Numbered from the stretch's first letter, positions 24,551-33,402 are shown. The stretch is 64,000 nucleotides of DNA from Pseudomonadota bacterium (GCA_016702545.1 JADJDT010000044.1:310001-374000), one strand, 5' to 3'. Made by a program: numbers and translations. Notes: generated from the sequence alone by a model not told the origin.

Positions 24551-26503
24551 ATGATCGCCCCCGCTGATACGCAGGTGCCCCCCGAGCGGCCGCCGATTGC
24601 CGTGCTCGACCCGGCGGTGGTCGAGCAGATCGCCGCCGGCGAGGTGATCGACCGACCCGCGTCGGTGGTCAAGGAGCTGGTCGAGAACGCCATCGATGCG
24701 GGGGCGACGCGGATCACGGTCGAGCTCGAGCAGGGCGGGCTGCGGCTGATCCGGGTCGTCGACGACGGCTGCGGGATGACGGCCGACCAGGCGCGGCTGA
24801 GCCTGCAGCGCCACGCCACGAGCAAGCTCTGCCGCGTCGCGGATCTCGAGCAGCTCGCCACGCTCGGCTTCCGCGGCGAGGGGCTGCCCAGCGTCGCCGC
24901 CGTGTCGCGGCTGACCTTGACCACCCGCAGCGCGCCGGCGTTGGTTGGCGTCGCGATCGAGGTCGAGGCGGGCCGCCTGGTCAAGCAAGAACCCGCTGGC
25001 TGCGCCGCGGGCACGGCGGTGGCCGTGGGGGAGCTGTTCTTCAATACCCCCGCACGACGCAAGTTCCTGCGCAGCTCGGCGACCGAGGCCGGGCACGTGC
25101 AGGAGCTGATCGCCTGGCTGGCCTGCGCCTTCCCCGAGGTGGGTTTCACGCTGCTGCACGAGGGTCGCCGGGTGCTCGAGCTGCCCGCCGTCGCGGGCCG
25201 CAGTCAGCGCGCGCAGACCCTGGCGGCGGCGCGGGGCCAGGCGCCGCTGGTCGGTCGGGCGACGCGCCCCGGTGTGGTCGTCGAGGCGCTGCTCCAACCG
25301 CTCGCACAGGCGCGCTCGAGCGGGCGGGCCCTGGTGCTGCTGGTCAACCGGCGGGTCGTGCGCGACCGAGCGCTGCTGCACGGGGCGCTGGCCGGCTGCG
25401 GCGCGCAGTTGCCGCACGGCCGCTTTCCGGCCGGGGTGATCTATGTCGAGGTCGACACGCAGAGGGTCGACGTCAACGTGCATCCGCAGAAGCGCGAGGT
25501 GCGCTTCGCCGAGCCGCAGCAGGTGCGCGCCGCGGTCGTAGCGGCCGTCGCCCAGGCCGTGGGTGCTCAGGCCGTGGGTGCCCAGGCCGTGGGTGCCCAG
25601 GCCGTGGGTGCCCAGGCCGTGGGTGAACTGGCGCCCAGGCCCTCCGGCGCTGCCCTCGATCCCACGGCGCCCCCCGCGGTGCGGGTCTACGGGCTGCGGA
25701 GCTCCGCTTCGGCCACCGGCGCCGGGGCGTCGGCGACGAGCGGCTGGGATGGGTCCTCGCGCGCGGCGGAGGCGCAGCGACGCTTCTGGGGCGCGAGCGC
25801 GTCGCCGCAGCCCGAGACGGGAGATTTCGGGCTCGGCGCGGCGCTGGCGCGGGTGGTGCCGGCGGCGCCTCCGGCCGAGCCGTGCCGAGCGATCGGCTTT
25901 TCCGCCGAGGGCCTGCTGGTGGCGGGGTGGGGGCGGCGTCTCGTGCTCATCGACGAGCAGGCCGGGTGGGCCGCCGTCGTGCTCGCGGCCCTGCGCAGTG
26001 CCCTCGCTGCCGGCCAGGTCGCCCCGCTGGCGCTGAGCCCACCGCCGGTGCTCGCGCTCGATGCCCGCGCCGCGGCGGCCCTGGCCGCGCGCCGCGACGG
26101 TTTGCAGCGCCTGGGCTTCGAGCTCGAGCCCTTCGATCACGCGGCCTGGCTGTTGCGCACGCGGCCGGCGGCCGCGGAGCTCGATGGCACGGCCTTGACG
26201 GAGGTCTTCGCGGTGCTGGCGCGGCGTTGGGGCGATCGAGCGGCGGTGGCGTCAGCGGGCGACGCCTCGAGCGCCGAGCTCGCCGACGAGGTGCTGCTGG
26301 CGGTGGCCTGGGCCGTCGCGCGCACGCGCTGCGACGCGCGTTGGCGGCCGCAGCTTCCCGCTGCGCTGGGGCGCTGTGGCGCCGAGGCCTTGCAGTGGTG
26401 GGCACCACCGCCGTGGCCGGCTGCCCGCGGTCGCGCGGTTCGACCGACCGCGCTGGCGATCGAGCTCGATTCCTTGCGCGCGCTGCTGCGCGCTGAGGCG
26501 TGA
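24551..26503 (+). CDS. mutL: DNA mismatch repair protein MutL, degenerate C-terminal endonuclease motif
   Basis: Couples mismatch recognition to strand removal. The N-terminal GHKL ATPase (residues 1-330) is intact: QIAAGEVIDRPASVVKELVENAIDAGA, DDGCGM, HATSK, LGFRGEGL. The variable linker holds five copies of a 15-base repeat encoding QAVGA. The C-terminal dimerisation domain is present, but the metal-binding endonuclease motif DQHAxxExxxE reads DEQAGWAAVVLA, so nicking activity is probably absent, as in gammaproteobacterial MutL that relies on MutH. The ATG at 24551 is clear. The stop overlaps the miaA start (GTGA). The mutL-miaA order is common in bacteria. Confidence 0.95.
   Translation: MIAPADTQVPPERPPIAVLDPAVVEQIAAGEVIDRPASVVKELVENAIDAGATRITVELEQGGLRLIRVVDDGCGMTADQARLSLQRHATSKLCRVADLEQLATLGFRGEGLPSVAAVSRLTLTTRSAPALVGVAIEVEAGRLVKQEPAGCAAGTAVAVGELFFNTPARRKFLRSSATEAGHVQELIAWLACAFPEVGFTLLHEGRRVLELPAVAGRSQRAQTLAAARGQAPLVGRATRPGVVVEALLQPLAQARSSGRALVLLVNRRVVRDRALLHGALAGCGAQLPHGRFPAGVIYVEVDTQRVDVNVHPQKREVRFAEPQQVRAAVVAAVAQAVGAQAVGAQAVGAQAVGAQAVGELAPRPSGAALDPTAPPAVRVYGLRSSASATGAGASATSGWDGSSRAAEAQRRFWGASASPQPETGDFGLGAALARVVPAAPPAEPCRAIGFSAEGLLVAGWGRRLVLIDEQAGWAAVVLAALRSALAAGQVAPLALSPPPVLALDARAAAALAARRDGLQRLGFELEPFDHAAWLLRTRPAAAELDGTALTEVFAVLARRWGDRAAVASAGDASSAELADEVLLAVAWAVARTRCDARWRPQLPAALGRCGAEALQWWAPPPWPAARGRAVRPTALAIELDSLRALLRAEA
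25551..25625. repeat. 15-bp tandem repeat x5 in the mutL linker
   Basis: Five head-to-tail copies of CCCAGGCCGTGGGTG, one with a single change. In frame, encoding Val-Gly-Ala-Gln-Ala repeats in the flexible linker. Confidence 0.95.
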
Positions 26504-27438
26504 GCTCGGCGGCGGCGCCGGGCCGCGAGGTCGATCCGCTGCTGGTGATCGTCGGTCCCACGGCGGTGGGCAAGAGCGCGCTGGCGCTCGAGCTGGCGCT
26601 GACGCTCGACGGCGAGGTGATCAGCGCCGACTCGATGCAGGTCTATCAGGGCTTCGATATCGGCACCGCGAAACCGACCGCGGCCGAGCGCGCCGGCGTG
26701 CCGCATCACCTGATCGACGTCGTGACGCCGGCCCAGCGCTTCTCGGCGGCGGACTTCGTGCTGCACGCGGAGGAGGCCTTGCGCGCGATCCGAGCCCGCG
26801 GTCGCCTGCCGATCGTGGTGGGAGGCAGCGGGCTCTACGTCCGCGCGCTGCTCTACGGCCTCTTCGCCGCGCCCGCGGTCGATCCGGCGCTGCGCGCGGC
26901 GCACCGGCAGCGGGCGGATGAGCAGGGGACGGCACCGCTCTACGAGCAGCTGCAGCGCGTCGATCCGGCGGCGGCGGCCCGGATTCACGCGCACGACTTC
27001 GTGCGCATCTCGCGCGCGCTGGAGGTCTACGAGCAGACCGGTCAGCCGATCTCCGAGCTGCGCCGGGCTCACGGCTTCTCCCTGCCGCGCCACGCCGCGC
27101 GGCTGGTCGGGCTCGAGCTCGACCCGGCCCTGCTGCGCGAGCGCATCGCCCGGCGCGTGGAGCAGATGCTGGCGCGGGGTTGGCTCGAGGAGGTGCGCGC
27201 TCTCTGTGACGCCGGCCATGCCGAGAGCCACCCGATGGGGGGCCTCGGGTACCGGCAACTACGCGATCAGCTGCAGGGCCGGCTTGACTTGGAAGAGGCC
27301 ATGCGCCAGACCAGGCGCGAGACGTGGCGCTTCGCCCGGCGACAGCGCAACTGGTTCGCGCACGAGGCGGCGGTGCGTTGGCTCGACGCGACCTCGCCGC
27401 CCAGCGCCACGGCGGTGCGTGAGCTGCTGGGCCTTTGA
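26500..27438 (+). CDS. miaA: tRNA dimethylallyltransferase
   Basis: Adds a dimethylallyl group to adenine-37 of tRNAs reading UNN codons. The 312-residue protein has the P-loop GPTAVGKS near residue 20, ISADSMQVYQGFDIGTAKP (substrate-binding Asp and Gln), GGSGLYVRALLYGL and QRNWF near the C-terminus. The length is normal. The GTG at 26500 overlaps the mutL stop by four bases. Translational coupling with mutL is likely. Confidence 0.97.
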   Translation: MSSAAAPGREVDPLLVIVGPTAVGKSALALELALTLDGEVISADSMQVYQGFDIGTAKPTAAERAGVPHHLIDVVTPAQRFSAADFVLHAEEALRAIRARGRLPIVVGGSGLYVRALLYGLFAAPAVDPALRAAHRQRADEQGTAPLYEQLQRVDPAAAARIHAHDFVRISRALEVYEQTGQPISELRRAHGFSLPRHAARLVGLELDPALLRERIARRVEQMLARGWLEEVRALCDAGHAESHPMGGLGYRQLRDQLQGRLDLEEAMRQTRRETWRFARRQRNWFAHEAAVRWLDATSPPSATAVRELLGL

Positions 27439-27459
27439 CACCGCAGGCACGAGGTGACG

Positions 27460-28416
27460 ATGAACACCGCGGTGCTGGACTTCGAGCGCGACGTGGTCGA
27501 GCTCGAGGAGAAGATCGAGGCGCTCAAGCAGCTGGCACCGGTGGGCCAGGACGTGGCCGCCGAGATCGTGCGCCTGGAGGCGCGCGCCGCGCAGCTGCTG
27601 CGCCAAACCTTCGCCGAGCTGAGCCCCTGGCAGGTGGTGCAGCTCAGTCGCCATCCGGCGCGGCCCTATACGCTGGACTACGTCGAGCTGTTGCTGACGG
27701 ACTTCGTCGAGCTGCGCGGCGACCGGCTCTACGGCGACGATCCGGCGATCGTGGGCGGGTTGGGCCGCTTCGAGGGCCGGCCGGTGGTGCTGCTCGGTCA
27801 TCAGAAGGGGCGCAGCACGCGCGACAACGTCCGGCGTAATTTCGGCATGCCGCGGCCCGAGGGCTATCGCAAGGCCAAACGACTGATGGAGCTGGCGGCG
27901 CGCTTCGGGCGGCCGGTGATCACCTTCATCGATACGCCGGGCGCCTATCCGGGCCTCGACGCCGAGGAGCGCGGTCAGGCGGAGGCGATCGCGCGCAACC
28001 TCGAGCTGATGGCGCAGCTGCCGGTGCCGATCCTCTCGGTGGTGATCGGCGAGGGCGGCTCCGGGGGCGCGCTGGCGCTGGGCGTCGCCGACCGCATCCT
28101 GATGCTGGAGCATGCGGTCTACTCGGTGATCTCGCCCGAGGGGTGCGCCTCGATTCTGTGGAAGGACAGTGCGGCCGTGCCGCGGGCGGCCGAGGTGCTG
28201 CGGCTGCGGGCCGCGGACCTGCTGCGGCTCGAGGTGGCCGATGAGGTGGTTGCGGAGCCGCTTGGCGGGGCCCATCGCGCGCCGCGAGAGATGGCGGTCA
28301 CGCTGGGCGCGGCGCTGCGGCGCCAGCTGGGGGCGCTGCTGGCGCTGACGCCGGCGGCGCTGCTCGAGCAGCGCTACGACAAATATCGTCGCATCGGAGC
28401 GTGGCTCGAGCGCTGA
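27460..28416 (+). CDS. accA: Acetyl-CoA carboxylase carboxyltransferase subunit alpha
   Basis: Transfers the carboxyl group from carboxybiotin to acetyl-CoA in the first step of fatty acid synthesis, working with AccD. The 318-residue length fits. Recognisable segments are FERDVVELEEKIEALK, YTLDYVELL, FGMPRPEGYRKAKRLM, TPGAYPGLDAEERGQ, the oxyanion loop GEGGSGGALALGVADR and SPEGCASILWKD. The ATG at 27460 follows GAGGTG; a GTG six bases earlier is also possible. It lies 21 bases after miaA. AccD is not in the window. Confidence 0.97.
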   Translation: MNTAVLDFERDVVELEEKIEALKQLAPVGQDVAAEIVRLEARAAQLLRQTFAELSPWQVVQLSRHPARPYTLDYVELLLTDFVELRGDRLYGDDPAIVGGLGRFEGRPVVLLGHQKGRSTRDNVRRNFGMPRPEGYRKAKRLMELAARFGRPVITFIDTPGAYPGLDAEERGQAEAIARNLELMAQLPVPILSVVIGEGGSGGALALGVADRILMLEHAVYSVISPEGCASILWKDSAAVPRAAEVLRLRAADLLRLEVADEVVAEPLGGAHRAPREMAVTLGAALRRQLGALLALTPAALLEQRYDKYRRIGAWLER

Positions 28417-28489
28417 CGGTGCGGAACGACCCAGGCCGAGCTTGCGCGGGCTCGGTTTGGCTGGTCGGACGCGCGCGGAGTGCTGAGGC

Positions 28490-30694
28490 TTGGGGTCGAT
28501 CTGCGCCCTTCTGCTCTGGAGCGTCGTGGCCGTGCTGGGCCTCAGCATCGTGGTGCTGTGGCGACGGCGTGGCCGGACGGCCGCGGGCTTCGCCGCGATG
28601 TTGGGCGGCAACCTGCTGCTGGCGCTGCTGGCGCTGCGCACCGATCCCCCCGGTGGGCTGCTCTGTGTGCTGGCGCTGGGCGTCTTCTGCGTGGTCGTGG
28701 TCGCGCCGTCGATGCTGGTCGCGCTGACCCGCGTGGCCTGCCGGCAGGAGCACTTCGTGCTGGCCCACGCGCTGGTCGGGCTGCGGCAGTTGCTGCAGCC
28801 CGGGCTGGGGCTGGAGCGCGAACGGCAGCTGGTCGAGGGACTGGCGCTGGCCAGCCGTGGGCGCGTCGCGCTGGCGCTGCAGCGCGCGCGCGCGCGCCTG
28901 GCGCGCTGCGGGCCCGAGCAGCCCGAGCGCCTGGCGCAAATCGAGCAGCTGATGGCGCTCTGCTTCTTCGACCGACAACCGGCGCAGGCGGTCGCGCTCT
29001 TCGAGGCCGAGGGGGGCCCGGCGCTGGCTCGGCGCTCGCCCGCGCTGTGCATCAGCGCGGTGCGCGCCTATGGCGAGATCGGCGCCTTCGAGCAGGCCGC
29101 GCGCTATCTCTGGCTACTCGAAATGGGCGCCACCGTGGCCGGCGGCCTCGACACGGCCGGTGGGCTGCTGAACGGCTCCCGCCTGCAGTTCCTGGCGCAT
29201 CTCGGTCGCGTCGACGAGGTCGAGCGATTGGTCGCCGTGCCGGGTTTCGCGCTCGCGCTCGGTGCGACGCGGCGGCAGCTGTGGCGGGCGCTGGCGTTGG
29301 GGCGGGCCGGTCGCGGCGAAGAGGCGCAGCAGCTCTGGGGTGCGCTGGCGCAGCAGACCCGCGATCGGGTAGCGCGGGCGGTCGCGCTGCGACGCCTGGA
29401 GCGGCCCGACGCGGTGCGGGCGCCGGCGACGCTCGACGAGGGCCTCGGGCGCTTGGTGGTGCTGGTGATGCAGCGGGCGTTGGCCCCGCGCGTGCTGCCG
29501 CAGAGCGAGGGGCCGATCTGGCAGGTGGCGCCGGCGGCGGTCGGGATGCTGCTGGCGCTGGTCGGCGTCTACGCCGCGCAACGCGGGCTCGCGGCGCTGC
29601 CTCGCTGGGCCGACGAGGGTTGGCTGCTGTTGCGCTGCGGCGCCAACTTCCCGCCGCTGTCGCTCGGGGCGCAGCCCTGGCGCCTGCTGACCAACGCCTT
29701 CCTGCACGGCGGCCCCTACCACCTGCACCTGGCGTTCAACGCCTATGCGCTCTACCTGCTCGGTCGCATGACGGAGCCGATGTACGGCTGGCGCCGCTGG
29801 GTGCCGATCTACGTGCTCTCGGCCTGCGGCGGATCTCTGGCCAGTGCCGCGCTCGGGCGAGCGCTGCTCTCGGTGGGGGCCTCGGGGGCCATCTCCGGCC
29901 TGCTCGGAGCGGCCGTGGTGGCCTTGCTGCGGCTGCGTGGCTACGTGCCCGAGGGCTGGCGCCAACGGCTCTTCATCAACCTGCTGGTGGTGATCGGCAT
30001 GCAGCTGGTGATCGGGCTGCAGGTCGACCTGATCGACAACGCCGCGCACCTGGGCGGATTGGCGACCGGCGCGCTGGCCGGGTGGTTGGCCGCACCGCAG
30101 GTGGTCCGACCGGACAGCGGCTGGCGGCGACACCTCGCCGGCGCTTTGAGCGCGCTGGCGTTGCTGGCCTGCCTCGGGGCGGGGCTGCTGGCGCTACTCT
30201 GCGGCGAGACCGCCATCGTGCGCGATCTGCCGCAACGCGAGCTCTCGGCCGCGGGCATCGCGCTGCGTGTGCCGAGCCATTGGGAGGTCGCCCGCGACGA
30301 GGGGCGCCTGGTGTTGCAGGACCCGCTGCTGACGGCCTCGCGCACGCTGCAGCAGGTGGTGGCGCCGCAGTGGGTCGGCGAGCGCGGCGGCGAGGCGGCG
30401 GTCAGCGAGGCCATCGCCGTGGCCTACCGTCAGCTCAACGAGCGCACGCGCGAGCAGCGCGAGGTGCGCGCGTTGACCTTGGTCGATGCGGCGCCGCGGC
30501 GCCTGCGGCCGGGGCTCTGGCGCGGGGTGGTGCGTGTGCTGGCCGGCGCGCACGAGCTGGCGCAGTTGACCTATTTCCGGCTGGAGGCGGGGCGCCTGCA
30601 TGTGCTGCTCGCCCGCTTGCCCGTCGAGCGCGCGGCGGTCTATCAACCGCTGCTCGACGCGGTCGTCGCCAGCGTCCACGGCGCTGGCAGGTAG
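28490..30694 (+). CDS. Rhomboid-family intramembrane serine protease with large extra domains
   Basis: A 734-residue protein. The N-terminus has two or three membrane segments, followed by a cytoplasmic helical-repeat (TPR-like) region rich in Leu/Ala/Arg (about residues 90-320). The rhomboid core (about 340-540) holds HLAFNAYALYLLG, the catalytic serine in GASGAISGLLGA (about 466) and the catalytic histidine in AAHLGGLATG (about 519). After the last helix (about residue 565) comes a ~160-residue domain (VPSHWEVARDEGRLVLQDP) likely outside the membrane. The start is a TTG at 28490 after GGAG, the only well-placed option. It lies 73 bases after accA. A diverged copy of its 3' end occurs at 31678-31737. 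Confidence 0.85.
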   Translation: MGSICALLLWSVVAVLGLSIVVLWRRRGRTAAGFAAMLGGNLLLALLALRTDPPGGLLCVLALGVFCVVVVAPSMLVALTRVACRQEHFVLAHALVGLRQLLQPGLGLERERQLVEGLALASRGRVALALQRARARLARCGPEQPERLAQIEQLMALCFFDRQPAQAVALFEAEGGPALARRSPALCISAVRAYGEIGAFEQAARYLWLLEMGATVAGGLDTAGGLLNGSRLQFLAHLGRVDEVERLVAVPGFALALGATRRQLWRALALGRAGRGEEAQQLWGALAQQTRDRVARAVALRRLERPDAVRAPATLDEGLGRLVVLVMQRALAPRVLPQSEGPIWQVAPAAVGMLLALVGVYAAQRGLAALPRWADEGWLLLRCGANFPPLSLGAQPWRLLTNAFLHGGPYHLHLAFNAYALYLLGRMTEPMYGWRRWVPIYVLSACGGSLASAALGRALLSVGASGAISGLLGAAVVALLRLRGYVPEGWRQRLFINLLVVIGMQLVIGLQVDLIDNAAHLGGLATGALAGWLAAPQVVRPDSGWRRHLAGALSALALLACLGAGLLALLCGETAIVRDLPQRELSAAGIALRVPSHWEVARDEGRLVLQDPLLTASRTLQQVVAPQWVGERGGEAAVSEAIAVAYRQLNERTREQREVRALTLVDAAPRRLRPGLWRGVVRVLAGAHELAQLTYFRLEAGRLHVLLARLPVERAAVYQPLLDAVVASVHGAGR
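30635..30694 (+). repeat. 3' end of the rhomboid gene, parent copy of a direct repeat
   Basis: The last 60 bases of the rhomboid gene, including its TAG stop, are repeated at 31678-31737 in the same orientation. The final 48 bases match at 42 positions by hand count. Confidence 0.7.
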
Positions 30695-30754
30695 GCGGCG
30701 ATCGCGGGCGCGCCCCGGCACGGCCGCAGCCCTTGATCCCGGAGGCGAGAACCG

Positions 30755-31663
30755 ATGGAGCATGCATCGCGCAAGAAGGTGAAGCGCGCCGGCGAGGAGC
30801 TGCGGCTGGAGACGCTGCGTGTTCCACCCGGGGCCACGGTCGATCTCGAGCGCGACCACGATCCCGCCTTCACCGCGGGTCTGCGTGACAAGGGGGCCGC
30901 GGCCGCGCGCTTGGCGCGCAACGTCGCGCGGTTGGCTGAGGATCAGGAGCGGCTCTACGCCCAGGATGTCCACGCGCTGCTGATCGTGATCCAGGCCCTC
31001 GACGCCGCGGGCAAGGACGGGGTGATCGAGCACGTGATGAGCGGCATCAATCCGCTGGGCTGCCAGGTCACGAGCTTCAAGACGCCCTCGGCCGAGGAGC
31101 TCGACCACGACTACCTGTGGCGCTGCAGCAAGGCGCTGCCCGCGCGCGGCATGCTCGGCATCTTCAACCGCTCCTACTACGAGGAGGTGCTCGTCGTGCG
31201 CGTGCACCCGGAGTACCTCGAGCGCCAGAAGCTGCCGGCGGGCGCGCGCAAGGGGCTCTGGCAGCGGCGCTACCGCGAGATCAACGCCTTCGAGCGCTAT
31301 CTGGTCGATAACGGGATCCATCTGCTCAAGCTCTTCCTCAACGTGTCGCGCGCCGAGCAGCGGCGGCGCTTTCTCGAGCGCATCGACCGCGTCGAGAAGA
31401 ACTGGAAGTTCGCGACGGCCGACGTCCAGGAGCGCGCGCACTGGGACGATTACCAGCGCGCCTACGCCGAGTGCCTCGGGCGCACCAGCACGCGCTGGGC
31501 GCCCTGGTACGTGGTGCCCGCCGACAAGAAGTGGTTCACGCGGCTGGCCGTCTCGGAGCTGATCGTGCGCCAGCTCGTCGCGCTGAAGCTCGACTACCCG
31601 AAGGCCTCGCCCGAGCGGCGGCGGGAGTTGGCCGCGATGCGCGCCCAGCTCGAGGGCGAGTGA
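30755..31663 (+). CDS. ppk2: Polyphosphate kinase 2 family protein
   Basis: Uses polyphosphate to phosphorylate nucleotides. The 302-residue protein has Walker A DAAGKDGVIEHVMSG near residue 85, SYYEEVLVVRVHPE, a lid region rich in Arg/Lys (ARKGLWQRRYREIN), Walker B-like HLLKLFLNVSRAEQRRRFL, and WAPWYVVPADKKWFTRL. One-domain members of this length belong to the class I/III group; which nucleotide is used cannot be told here. The ATG at 30755 follows GGAGGCGAGA. The gene sits between the end of the rhomboid gene and an orphan copy of that end, so it may be an inserted cargo gene. Confidence 0.93.
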   Translation: MEHASRKKVKRAGEELRLETLRVPPGATVDLERDHDPAFTAGLRDKGAAAARLARNVARLAEDQERLYAQDVHALLIVIQALDAAGKDGVIEHVMSGINPLGCQVTSFKTPSAEELDHDYLWRCSKALPARGMLGIFNRSYYEEVLVVRVHPEYLERQKLPAGARKGLWQRRYREINAFERYLVDNGIHLLKLFLNVSRAEQRRRFLERIDRVEKNWKFATADVQERAHWDDYQRAYAECLGRTSTRWAPWYVVPADKKWFTRLAVSELIVRQLVALKLDYPKASPERRRELAAMRAQLEGE

Positions 31664-31677
31664 GGCCCCGCCAGGCT

Positions 31678-31737
31678 GCGGTCGTCTAGCCGCTGCTGGA
31701 CGCGGTCGCCGCCAGCGTCCACGCGCCGGGCAGGTAG
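31678..31737 (+). repeat. Orphan diverged copy of the rhomboid gene 3' end
   Basis: In the plus direction this reads AAVV, a stop, then PLLDAVAASVHAPGR and a stop, against AAVYQPLLDAVVASVHGAGR and a stop in the rhomboid gene. It lies just after ppk2 and overlaps the last codons of the convergent gene at 31686. It looks like a remnant of a rhomboid homologue. Confidence 0.65.
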
Positions 31738-32981
31738 AGGTCCTCAGGCCCCCAGCTGCGCACGCCCGTCGGCGTGGTCGCGAAGACGCGATAGAAGCCG
31801 GGCCTGAGGCCCGCGAAGGCGAAGGACTGGCCGGCCGCGACCCAGCCCAGCAGCACGCCATCGACGTAGATCAGCGCGGCGGTGGCGCTCTGGTTATGAA
31901 GGAGCAGCGCCGCTGGGCGGCCCTCCGCGGCGGTCCCCGTGGCAGTTTTCGCCCCCCCGGCGCTTGCCCCGGCGAGGGCCCCCGTGGCCGCGGGAGCGGA
32001 GGGCGCGCGCAGCGCGGCGAGCTGCGCTGGGGCGACCACCTGCAGGCCGGCGACCGTCGGGGCGGGCAACTGGTGGCTGACGCGCAGGGCGGCCCCGTGG
32101 CGGCGCGAGACCCGGGCCAGGCCGAAGCGCCGCTCGGGCAGCGGTGCCGCGCCGAGATCGACGACCTCGGTGCGCCAGACCGGGGCGCGTCCGCCGGGGA
32201 GGCTCTCGTTGACCACGGTCAGGCGCCAGCTCACGGGCGTGCCGGCGACCTGCTCCGCGAGGGCCTCGAGCGCCAGCAGCCCGTCACGCCCCGTGCAGAG
32301 CGGCAGCGCCAGCGCGAAGAGCAGCGGCGCGGTCGGGCCGCCCTCGAGGCCGAGCGGCGAGGTTTGGAGGTCGAGCTTGAGCCGGATCGCCCAGGGCGAC
32401 GCCTGCAGGTCCAGCGGCCGGTAGCTGGCCCGGGCCCGCAGCCGCCAGGCACCGCGCCGGAGCGGGCCCCTTACCGCGGGCGTCGCCGCTTGCGCCGCGA
32501 CCATCGGCTCCAGTACGGGTGGCTCGAGGGTGCGTTCGGCTGGTGCCGCGCGATCAAGGACGTCCGCGAGCTGCTCGCGCTCCAGTTGATGGGTCCACCC
32601 GTCGGGTGCTCGCACCGTCAGGCGATCGTGGTCGCTGTGCCACAGCAGCGCCAGCTCGCCGGCCGGGTGCGCGCGCGGCAGCACCATCAGCGCGCGGTCA
32701 CCGAGCGCGTAGACGTGAAGCTCGAGCACCGAGGCCTGTTGCAGGCGCTCGAGCACCGCGCCCTGCGCCGGGGCCAGGCGCGCGAAGCCGTCGATCGCGG
32801 GTAGGTCGAGCCGTTGACGCAGCAGGAAGTGCTCCGCCGGCGGGTCGCTCGGCTCCGCGCCACGAGCCCGGCCCCCGCAGAGCACCAACCCGCCGAGAAG
32901 CACCCGCAGGAGCCACCGCCGCCCACCCGGGCCCGCGAGCGGACCCCTGGTGTCCAACGCACTTGAGTCGCCACTGCCCAC
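31686..32981 (-). CDS. Secreted protein with PEGA-like C-terminal domain, unknown function
   Basis: A 431-residue protein with an N-terminal hydrophobic stretch (LLRVLLGGLVLCGG) ending in RARGAE, consistent with a signal peptide. The body is beta-rich with no recognised enzyme motif (ASYRPLDLQASPWAIRLKLDL, WRLTVVNESLPGG). An Ala/Gly-rich linker precedes a C-terminal segment IYVDGVLLGWVAAG and RPGFYRVFATTPTG, which resembles PEGA surface-layer-like repeats. The last ~17 codons lie inside the orphan rhomboid-end repeat read on the opposite strand, so the C-terminus may have been replaced by a recombination event. Convergent with ppk2. Confidence 0.65.
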   Translation of the reverse strand: MGSGDSSALDTRGPLAGPGGRRWLLRVLLGGLVLCGGRARGAEPSDPPAEHFLLRQRLDLPAIDGFARLAPAQGAVLERLQQASVLELHVYALGDRALMVLPRAHPAGELALLWHSDHDRLTVRAPDGWTHQLEREQLADVLDRAAPAERTLEPPVLEPMVAAQAATPAVRGPLRRGAWRLRARASYRPLDLQASPWAIRLKLDLQTSPLGLEGGPTAPLLFALALPLCTGRDGLLALEALAEQVAGTPVSWRLTVVNESLPGGRAPVWRTEVVDLGAAPLPERRFGLARVSRRHGAALRVSHQLPAPTVAGLQVVAPAQLAALRAPSAPAATGALAGASAGGAKTATGTAAEGRPAALLLHNQSATAALIYVDGVLLGWVAAGQSFAFAGLRPGFYRVFATTPTGVRSWGPEDLYLPGAWTLAATASSSG

Positions 32982-33402
32982 CTGGCGCTACCTCCCGGCC
33001 GGCTGCCCAAGGTCGCACCTTTCGCCGAGAAGGACCGCCGACGCAAGGGCTTTGCGCGCGGTGACGCGCGGGCTAAGCGCCGAAAATAACCGTCACTGGG
33101 CGTTGAGGCGCCCGCCGGGCAAGGGCAGCGAGGAATACTGTTGGTATTGCGAGGAGCTGCAACGCAGCCCGGCGGGATGGATCGACGCTCAGATGGATGA
33201 GTTGCCAGATGGATGAGTTGTTCTCGAGCGGGTCCTAAGGGCGAAGGCCGGCCGCTCGATCGAGGTCCGCGATCGCGCGCTGTCGCGGCAGGTGGTCGCG
33301 GCGTGGCTCCGGTCGCCACGGGCTGGTATCGTTCCCGCTGGCGGTCGGCAAGTCAGGCGTGCGTCGGCAGCCGTGCCGGTGGCGAGGGTGTGGAGGGTGC
33401 GG
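32982..33402. other. 421-bp intergenic region with a structured inverted repeat
   Basis: This gap holds no credible gene. It contains the nested inverted repeat at 33111-33176 and a 15-base tandem duplication (CAGATGGATGAGTTG) at 33190-33219. The ribosome site GGAGGG for the next gene is at its right edge. Confidence 0.6.
33111..33176. repeat. Nested inverted repeat, possible structured RNA or small palindromic element
   Basis: Three nested arms pair: CCCGCCGGGC (33111-33120) with GCCCGGCGGG (33167-33176), GCAGC (33125-33129) with GCTGC (33156-33160), and AATAC (33134-33138) with GTATT (33144-33148) around loop TGTTG. The outer arm is a perfect ten-base match. Confidence 0.55.

Noticed and set aside
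24551..28416. Special significance of mutL-miaA-accA linkage
   Set aside because: mutL-miaA is a common bacterial order, and accA 21 bases downstream is ordinary operon packing.
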